A stretch of 19,346 bases of DNA, taken from assembly GCA_023426425.1 (NCBI GenBank), contig JAFAAT010000299.1, positions 1 through 19,346 on the forward strand, written 5' to 3'. Shown in pieces: positions 14,691 through 19,346 of this stretch. Under the pieces are notes generated by a model. That model saw only the letters and a program-made list of their open reading frames with translations. It made no database searches and was not told the DNA's origin. The stretch is from Bacteroidota bacterium (GTDB lineage: Bacteria; Bacteroidota; Bacteroidia; Chitinophagales; Chitinophagaceae). The stretch's first letter is position 1, and each line of letters opens with the position of its first letter. A program made the translations under genes and the position numbers.

Positions 14691-15344
14691 ATGACAGCGT
14701 ACCTGGTATCAAAAACACTGAGTGATTATGCTGAGCGATATAGTACACCGGAAGATGAAGTACTGGCGAGGCTAAACCGGGAGACGAATGTGAAGGCGGC
14801 GTTGCCTGTCATGCTTTCGGGTCATTTGCAGGGAGGTTTATTAAAGATGGTGAGCCAGATGGTGAAGCCCCGGCGGGTGCTGGAGGTGGGCACATATACA
14901 GGATATTCTGCGATATGCCTTGCGTCGGGGATGACTGAAGATGGCATATTGCATACTATTGATATTAATGAAGAGCTTGAAGACATGGCTTTTCGTTATT
15001 TTTGTGAGGCTGGGTTGCATGATAGGATTGTGCAACATATTGGCGAAGCGGCGAGTATTATACCGCAACTGGAGGAGGAATTCGATCTGGTATTTATTGA
15101 TGCCGACAAGCAGAACTATCAGCTGTATTATGACCAGGTGTTTGCAAAGGTTCGTATAGGTGGTTATATTCTGGCGGATAATGTGCTGTATGATGGAGAG
15201 GTGGTGTTGCCGGTGGATGAGCAAAGTAGGAATGCGCGGGCAATGCACGAGTTTAATGAGAAGATCAGGAATGATCCAAGGGTAGAGAATGTATTGCTGC
15301 CGATCAGAGATGGAATTATGGTCGCCAGAAAGCTAAAAAACTAA
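14691..15344 (+). CDS. O-methyltransferase (caffeoyl-CoA/catechol type, metal-dependent)
   Basis: A 217-residue class I SAM methyltransferase of the PF01596-type fold. It has VLEVGTYTGYSAICLASGM (63-81) for SAM binding, TIDINEE (89-95) for the ribose, LVFIDADKQNY (133-143) and ILADNVLYDGEV (160-171). Asp137, Asp163 and Asn164 are at the positions of the metal ligands in this family, so a divalent cation-dependent mechanism is expected. Bacterial members methylate catechols, phenolics or tRNA; the acceptor here is unknown. It starts 3 bp after the LOG gene and is followed 18 bp later by the glucosaminidase gene, so it is inside the operon. Confidence 0.9.
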   Translation: MTAYLVSKTLSDYAERYSTPEDEVLARLNRETNVKAALPVMLSGHLQGGLLKMVSQMVKPRRVLEVGTYTGYSAICLASGMTEDGILHTIDINEELEDMAFRYFCEAGLHDRIVQHIGEAASIIPQLEEEFDLVFIDADKQNYQLYYDQVFAKVRIGGYILADNVLYDGEVVLPVDEQSRNARAMHEFNEKIRNDPRVENVLLPIRDGIMVARKLKN

Positions 15345-15362
15345 AGAAACAGTTAATTGCTT

Positions 15363-17498
15363 ATGCAAAAGTGGAAGTTAGCATGCATCGTGTTGATGCT
15401 GTGTGCTGTGGGGCGTGTAAGCGCGCAGCAGGAAAGCTATCAGCAAAGGGCGCTGAGGTATATTGAGGAGTTCAAGGCGCTGGCGATTGCAGAACAAAAA
15501 CGTTCCGGTGTGCCGGCGGCAATCAAGCTGGCGCAGGGTATACATGAGACCAGTGCTGGTGCGAGTGAATTGGCTGTGAATGCGAAGAACCATTTTGGCA
15601 TTAAATGCAAGAAGGAGTGGACGGGGCAGAAATATGCTTATACTGATGATGCTCCTAATGAATGTTTCCGGAAGTATGATGATCCGGTACAGTCGTATAG
15701 GGACCATTCTGATTATTTGCGGACCAATAAACGCTATGCATCATTATTTGAACTGGCGGAAATGGATTATAAGGGTTGGGCTACCGGGTTGAAGAGAGCC
15801 GGATATGCAACTAATCCCAAGTATGCGCAGATCATTATAAAGATTGTAGAAGATTATCATCTTCAGGACTATACCATTGCTGCACTTGATCCGACGTTGA
15901 AGACAGGAGATCTATATGCGAAGGTCGAGCAGAAAACAGAGAAGCGGCCGTCGGAGGTGGTACCTGAGGTGGACATGCCGGTGGCTCCTCCAGTGACTGC
16001 AGTAGCACCTGTGGCTGCAGCAGTGCCTGTGGCTAATGCTGCGACACCCGGTGGAAAGAAGAACAAGATCGGGGTGAGTTATGGCGTGCAGCCGGGAGAG
16101 GAGCCAAAAATGCCTGAACTTCTTTCGGAGAATCCGGTCACACCTGTGTATGACGAGGTAGTTCGTGTGAATGACCTGAAGGCGTTTTATGCCCGGAAGG
16201 GAACGATGCTGCTGAACGATGCGATTAAACATAATATACGGTATGCGAAGCTGCTTGAGTTGAATGATCTTCCTGATGCGCCGCTGGAGGCGGATATGTA
16301 TATCTACCTTGAAAAGAAGCATACGACGGGAAATACGACAACTCATACTGTGCAGGAGGGCGAGACCCTGACACAGATCGCACAGAAAGAGGGCATGCAG
16401 CTGAAGTACCTGAAGGCTTATAACAAGATTGGGGGCAATGAAGAACCTGTGCCCGGAGCGGTTTTACAACTCCTGGACTATGTGGCGGTGAAGCCTGCTA
16501 CGCGGCCGAAAGCCTCTGCTCCGAAACCGGCTGCACCCGTGGCGATTGCCAGTACAGCAAAGGCGGCAAACTACATCAGTAAGAAAGAACTTGAGCAGGG
16601 AGATACGCCACCGATACCCGTTGTAGCTACAGTACCTGTGCCTACGCCGGCGGTAGCTACTCTTCCGGTGGTGAGTGAGCCTGTTATAGAGCCTACACCG
16701 GAAACAAGAGTTGAAGAAGTGGTTGCAGCTAAAGAAGAAATCGTTGAGGAAGTGAAGGATGGACCTGAGGCTGCAAGTGAGGCAAGGAATGACACTGTTG
16801 AAGCAGAGGTTTTGGTAGTGGCTACCGCTGACTCGATGCGTGTTGCAGCAGAAGCAGAGGTTGTGAAGCCAGAAGCAGAGAAGGTCGAGATTACTGATGT
16901 TCCGCTGGTGTATATGGAACCGCTGCCAGTTCAGAAGTCAGATACGACAGAAGTGGTGGTTGCTAAGGCTGAAGTGGTGGAAGAAATACTACCTGAGGAC
17001 ACGAAAGCTGTTGATGAGGTGGTAGCTACTCCGGTGGCTAGTGTAGCGGATAGTGTAGCAGTTGTGGCGGAGAAGACTTTCAACATAGCTCAGGAGCCTG
17101 CGGTGGAGGAGCAAAAGATTGTTGCTGCGCCGGAGGAAGAGCAAAAAGCTTTGGTTGCACCAGTGGCTGAAGAAGCAAAGAAGGAGGTTGCGGAACCGGT
17201 GAAGACGGAGCCTGAGGATGAGTTCTCGAGACTAAAGGCAAAGCTGGACAAGGTTGTATACTCGAGTGACCATATCGCCAGCAATGCAGCTGAGGAGCAG
17301 AAGCCGGCGACAGTGGCAGAGAAGGAAATCACTGAGGCTGCGACAACTGATCTGAAGAAATATTATACGGTAAAGAAAGGAGATACGGCCTTTGGCATTG
17401 CAAAGAAGCATAAGATTTCCATGAAGCAATTGATGGAATGGAATAAGCTGGACTTTGGAGCGATTAAGGCTGGTCAGCAACTCCGTGTGAAACCATAG
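15363..17498 (+). CDS. Secreted glucosaminidase (GH73-like) with LysM domains and a long acidic linker
   Basis: A 711-residue peptidoglycan hydrolase from the ATG at 15363; an in-frame TTG two codons earlier is less likely. Residues 1-21 are a signal peptide (ending VSAQQ). Residues about 26-170 are a glucosaminidase domain with IKLAQGIHETSAGASELA, where Glu62 is the likely catalytic acid, then NHFGIKCKKEW, the FRKYDDPVQSYRDHSDYL block and GYATNPKYAQ. It should cut glycan strands of peptidoglycan in the periplasm. A degenerate LysM-like segment (about 268-318), a LysM (about 327-370, HTVQEGETLTQIAQKEGM) and a C-terminal LysM (about 666-711, YYTVKKGDTAFGIAKKHKIS) bind peptidoglycan. Between the last two lies a linker of roughly 290 residues rich in Val, Ala, Glu, Pro and Lys, probably disordered. 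It ends 2 bp before hpt. Confidence 0.9.
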   Translation: MQKWKLACIVLMLCAVGRVSAQQESYQQRALRYIEEFKALAIAEQKRSGVPAAIKLAQGIHETSAGASELAVNAKNHFGIKCKKEWTGQKYAYTDDAPNECFRKYDDPVQSYRDHSDYLRTNKRYASLFELAEMDYKGWATGLKRAGYATNPKYAQIIIKIVEDYHLQDYTIAALDPTLKTGDLYAKVEQKTEKRPSEVVPEVDMPVAPPVTAVAPVAAAVPVANAATPGGKKNKIGVSYGVQPGEEPKMPELLSENPVTPVYDEVVRVNDLKAFYARKGTMLLNDAIKHNIRYAKLLELNDLPDAPLEADMYIYLEKKHTTGNTTTHTVQEGETLTQIAQKEGMQLKYLKAYNKIGGNEEPVPGAVLQLLDYVAVKPATRPKASAPKPAAPVAIASTAKAANYISKKELEQGDTPPIPVVATVPVPTPAVATLPVVSEPVIEPTPETRVEEVVAAKEEIVEEVKDGPEAASEARNDTVEAEVLVVATADSMRVAAEAEVVKPEAEKVEITDVPLVYMEPLPVQKSDTTEVVVAKAEVVEEILPEDTKAVDEVVATPVASVADSVAVVAEKTFNIAQEPAVEEQKIVAAPEEEQKALVAPVAEEAKKEVAEPVKTEPEDEFSRLKAKLDKVVYSSDHIASNAAEEQKPATVAEKEITEAATTDLKKYYTVKKGDTAFGIAKKHKISMKQLMEWNKLDFGAIKAGQQLRVKP

Positions 17499-17500
17499 GA

Positions 17501-18040
17501 ATGGAAACAGTTCGTGTACATGACAAAGAATTCCGGCCGTTTATTGATGCGGTGCGCATAAGTCAGCGCGTTCAGGAGCTCGGGGAACAGATCAGCAGGG
17601 AGTATGAAGGATTGAGGCCGTTGTTTCTGGCTGTACTTAATGGTTCATTTGTCTTTGCTTCAGATCTTTTCCGCAGCCTGGAAATCGAGGCTGAGATTTC
17701 ATTTATAAAGCTTGCGTCGTATAGGGGCACGAGTTCTCCGGGCAATGTAGTCACGGCTATTGGTCTGGAGGAGCAACTGAACGGGAGACATGTAATCTTG
17801 CTGGAGGATATTATTGATACTGGTAAGACGCTTGATTCGTTTTTGCCTGAGATCAGAAACAGGCAGCCTGCGTCGCTGAAGATTGCTGCATTTCTGACCA
17901 AGCCTGAAGCGCTTCAGTATGATATCAAGGCAGACTATGTGGGTTTTGAAGTACCAGATAAGTTTGTGGTGGGATATGGTCTTGACTACGATGGGCTGGG
18001 CAGGAACCTGCCGGAGCTTTATGAGCTAGCAGAAGATTGA
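17501..18040 (+). CDS. hpt: Hypoxanthine phosphoribosyltransferase
   Basis: A 179-residue purine-salvage enzyme that makes IMP or GMP from hypoxanthine or guanine and PRPP. It has the pyrophosphate loop LNGSF (46-50), the flexible loop around SYRGTSSPG (73-81), the PRPP motif VILLEDIIDTGKTL (98-111) and the base-binding tail ADYVGFEVPDKFVVGYGLDYDGLGRNLP. The length is normal for the family. The start ATG lies 2 bp after the glucosaminidase stop, so it is the last gene of the operon. Its final codons (RNLPELYELAED then TGA) lie in a 68-bp segment that recurs 300 bp downstream, inside the end of mqnD. Confidence 0.95.
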   Translation: METVRVHDKEFRPFIDAVRISQRVQELGEQISREYEGLRPLFLAVLNGSFVFASDLFRSLEIEAEISFIKLASYRGTSSPGNVVTAIGLEEQLNGRHVILLEDIIDTGKTLDSFLPEIRNRQPASLKIAAFLTKPEALQYDIKADYVGFEVPDKFVVGYGLDYDGLGRNLPELYELAED

Positions 18041-18066
18041 GGCCGGGGGCGCTGAGACTAATCCTG
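17999..18066. repeat. Direct repeat, copy 1 (3' end of hpt)
   Basis: This 68-bp segment matches 18299-18366 at 60 of 68 positions without gaps; seven of the eight differences are transitions. It covers the last hpt codons and stop. On the opposite strand it still reads GLVSAPPASIFC followed by TAG, a decayed version of the MqnD C-terminus. Confidence 0.92.
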
Positions 18067-18095
18067 ATGCATTAAGATTTATTGCTTCCGCAAGG

Positions 18096-18171
18096 TTTTA
18101 TGTTCTTTTTGCTCGTCCAAAAAGAACATAAAAAGACGGCCGCCATCAAAGACACCCTGATGGCGGCGGTC
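18096..18171. repeat. Two adjacent hairpin palindromes between hpt and mqnD (possible terminator or dispersed element)
   Basis: The first hairpin has a perfect 16-bp stem, TTTTATGTTCTTTTTG (18096-18111) with CAAAAAGAACATAAAA (18118-18133), and a 6-nt loop CTCGTC. The second, starting one base later, has a perfect 10-bp stem GCCGCCATCA (18139-18148) / TGATGGCGGC (18158-18167), extended outward by three more pairs after one mismatch (18135-18171). They follow hpt and could end its operon, but neither has a clean unpaired T run after a GC stem. The pair looks more like a compact palindromic intergenic element. Confidence 0.75.
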
Positions 18172-18298
18172 GCTCGATTAGACTTCAGAATTACTGTGCT
18201 GCCGGGCTGAGGAATGCTATGACTATTCGCAAGTCATACCTGGTAACGAATCCTTTATTATCACAAATTTTTTGTACAAGCGCTATATGGGAAGCATT

Positions 18299-18366
18299 GG
18301 CAGGAACCTGCCGGAGCTTTATGAATTAGTAGAAGATTGAGGCCGGAAGAGCTGGGATTAATCCTG
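18299..18366. repeat. Direct repeat, copy 2 (3' end of mqnD, antisense hpt tail)
   Basis: This is the second copy of the hpt-tail repeat. On the plus strand it still reads RNLPELYELVED then TGA, the last residues of Hpt with one change. On the minus strand it supplies the last 12 codons and the TAA stop (18326-18328) of mqnD. The segment between the two copies (18067-18298, 232 bp) holds the paired hairpins and otherwise nothing I recognise. Confidence 0.92.
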
Positions 18367-19168
18367 TAGATATTGCTTTGTTAAAAAGCTGCTTCACTGC
18401 GGCAGTGCCTTCTGGTCCGAGGTTGTTGGTGTATTCGTTTACGTATAGCTCGATGTGTTTTCTCATTACGCCCTCTTCCATTTCCTGCGCATGTGAAGTG
18501 ACAAACTCTGAGAGTTGAGGGTAGTTGTTCCAGGAATAATCCAGACTTTGTTTGATTAGGGAGTCTATAGTTGCTGCGAGCTTTGAGTCGATGGCGCGGT
18601 TGACAACAATGCCGCCGAGCGGTATGAGTGCGTGCTCCTGCTGTTCCCACCAGTCGCCGAGATCGATTAGTTTTTCTAGTCCCTTCTGTTCATAGGTGAA
18701 GCGGCTCTCGTGGATGATCAAACCAGCATCGTAGGTGCCGCTGAGCACCGCTGCTTCTATTTCGTTGAAAGGAAGTTCCACTTTATGAACAGCCTGGGGG
18801 AAGGCTAGTGAAAGCAACAGATTTGCAGTTGTGTTAAGGCCTGGGATGGCTATGGTTGCCTGTCCGAGCCAGCTGGGGTTTTGCCAATTACTAACTGCTT
18901 TTTCTGTGCTGACAAGCAATGGGCCGACACCTTTACCAAGAGCGCTGCCGCTGTGGAGGAGGGCATATTGGCTGGCGACATGCAGAAAGGTGTGGAAGCT
19001 TAGTTTGGTAATATCCAGTTCAGCTTTAGCAGCGCGGATGTTCAGTGACTCTACGTCTTCGATGATGGGCAGGAAGGAGATGCCTTGGGTGTCGATCTTG
19101 TTGTTGACCAGCGCGTCGAAAATGAAAGTGTCGTTGGGGCAGGGACTGAAGCCGATAGTGAGCTGCAT
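18326..19168 (-). CDS. mqnD: 1,4-dihydroxy-6-naphthoate synthase (menaquinone biosynthesis, futalosine pathway)
   Basis: A 280-residue soluble enzyme that converts cyclic dehypoxanthine futalosine to 1,4-dihydroxy-6-naphthoate. MqnD features are the N-terminal GFSPCPNDTFIFDAL (6-20), TKLSFHTFLHV (54-64), GKGVGPLLVS (79-88), IAIPGLNTTANLLL (106-119), AGLIIHESRFTYEQKGL (148-164) with His153 in the position of the catalytic histidine, and HALIPLGGIVVNR. The length is normal. The ATG at 19168 starts MQLTIGFSP. Other pathway genes are not in the window. The last 12 residues, GLIPALPASIFY, are encoded by the opposite strand of a duplicated hpt tail. The gene converges on hpt. Confidence 0.94.
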   Translation of the reverse strand: MQLTIGFSPCPNDTFIFDALVNNKIDTQGISFLPIIEDVESLNIRAAKAELDITKLSFHTFLHVASQYALLHSGSALGKGVGPLLVSTEKAVSNWQNPSWLGQATIAIPGLNTTANLLLSLAFPQAVHKVELPFNEIEAAVLSGTYDAGLIIHESRFTYEQKGLEKLIDLGDWWEQQEHALIPLGGIVVNRAIDSKLAATIDSLIKQSLDYSWNNYPQLSEFVTSHAQEMEEGVMRKHIELYVNEYTNNLGPEGTAAVKQLFNKAISTGLIPALPASIFY

Positions 19169-19194
19169 GGGGCAAAGGTAGGTTTTTGAAGTTG

Positions 19195-19346
19195 TTGAGG
19201 CGTTGAGGCGTTGAGTTGTGTAGGTGTTGGGGTGTTGTTGAAGCGTGTTTTGTTACTTCGTTTTTTGTTGTTGAGTTGTTGGGTTGTTGAGTCGGTGATT
19301 CGTTGAGGCGTGTAGGTGTTGGGGGTGTTGTTGAAGCGTGTTTTTG
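19195..19346. repeat. Degenerate 8-bp tandem repeat tract upstream of mqnD
   Basis: The stretch is built largely of octamers close to TTGAGGCG. One run starts at 19195 (TTGAGGCG twice, TTGAGTTG, TGTAGGTG, TTGGGGTG) and another at 19271 (TTGAGTTG, TTGGGTTG, TTGAGTCG, GTGATTCG, TTGAGGCG, TGTAGGTG, then a 9-mer). Each run ends in TTGTTGAAGCGTG plus Ts, at 19235 and 19328, so a larger unit of about 92-93 bp is also repeated. It is strongly G and T rich on this strand, has no reading frame, and runs off the window. Confidence 0.7.

Noticed and set aside
17999..18366. A simple 300-bp tandem duplication
   Set aside because: Only 68 bp of each 300-bp period are similar; the remainder of the second period is mqnD, which does not resemble the segment after copy 1.

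Overview
The window looks like ordinary chromosome from a Bacteroidota bacterium, most likely a Chitinophaga-like member of the Chitinophagaceae. The grounds are a C-terminal type IX secretion sorting domain on a secreted dehydrogenase, promoters of the Bacteroidota form (TTTG, about 19 bp, TAnnTTTG), Bacteroidota-type PspC and tandem rhodanese proteins, outer-membrane barrels with short Ala-x-Ala signal peptides, and MqnD of the futalosine menaquinone pathway. Family names come from recognising motifs in the translations; no search was run.

Layout. Positions 2-334 hold the 3' end of an unrecognised basic protein entering from the left. Positions 413-2592 (minus) carry a likely three-gene operon: pnuC, a TauE/SafE permease and a tandem rhodanese. 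Positions 2653-4008 (plus) encode a PQQ-type sugar dehydrogenase with a sorting domain. It is followed by tRNA-Phe (4065-4137), which has its own promoter and a terminator. Positions 4183-4540 are non-coding and full of short palindromes and repeats. A Fic protein (4541-5608, minus) has a striking iteron array at its start. A methyltransferase (5823-6641, plus) faces a PspC protein (6652-7314, minus). A minus-strand pair follows, an outer-membrane protein (9201-9917) then a large lipoprotein (7423-9180), closed by a clear terminator. Positions 9918-10345 are non-coding apart from a possible gene remnant. A GlcD-type FAD oxidase (10352-11764) and an outer-membrane protein (11816-12451) follow. 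A tightly packed plus-strand operon then runs from 12515 to 18040: sodium/solute symporter, LOG-family hydrolase, O-methyltransferase, glucosaminidase with LysM domains, and hpt. Last comes mqnD (18326-19168, minus), with a degenerate octamer repeat tract upstream of it to the window edge.

How the genes work together. The rhodanese and TauE genes make a small sulfur-handling pair: persulfide/thiosulfate chemistry plus sulfur-anion export. The lipoprotein and outer-membrane protein probably act together at the outer membrane. The five-gene operon mixes unrelated housekeeping functions and is linked mainly by tight spacing.

The most notable structure is at hpt and mqnD. A 68-bp segment holding the 3' end of hpt is repeated exactly 300 bp downstream, where its opposite strand encodes the last 12 residues and stop of mqnD. 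This suggests that the two genes once overlapped tail to tail and were separated by a 232-bp segment with duplication of the overlap, which left both genes intact. I see no clear new defence or biosynthetic system here. The Fic iteron region, the palindrome clusters and the hpt/mqnD junction are the parts most worth a second look.
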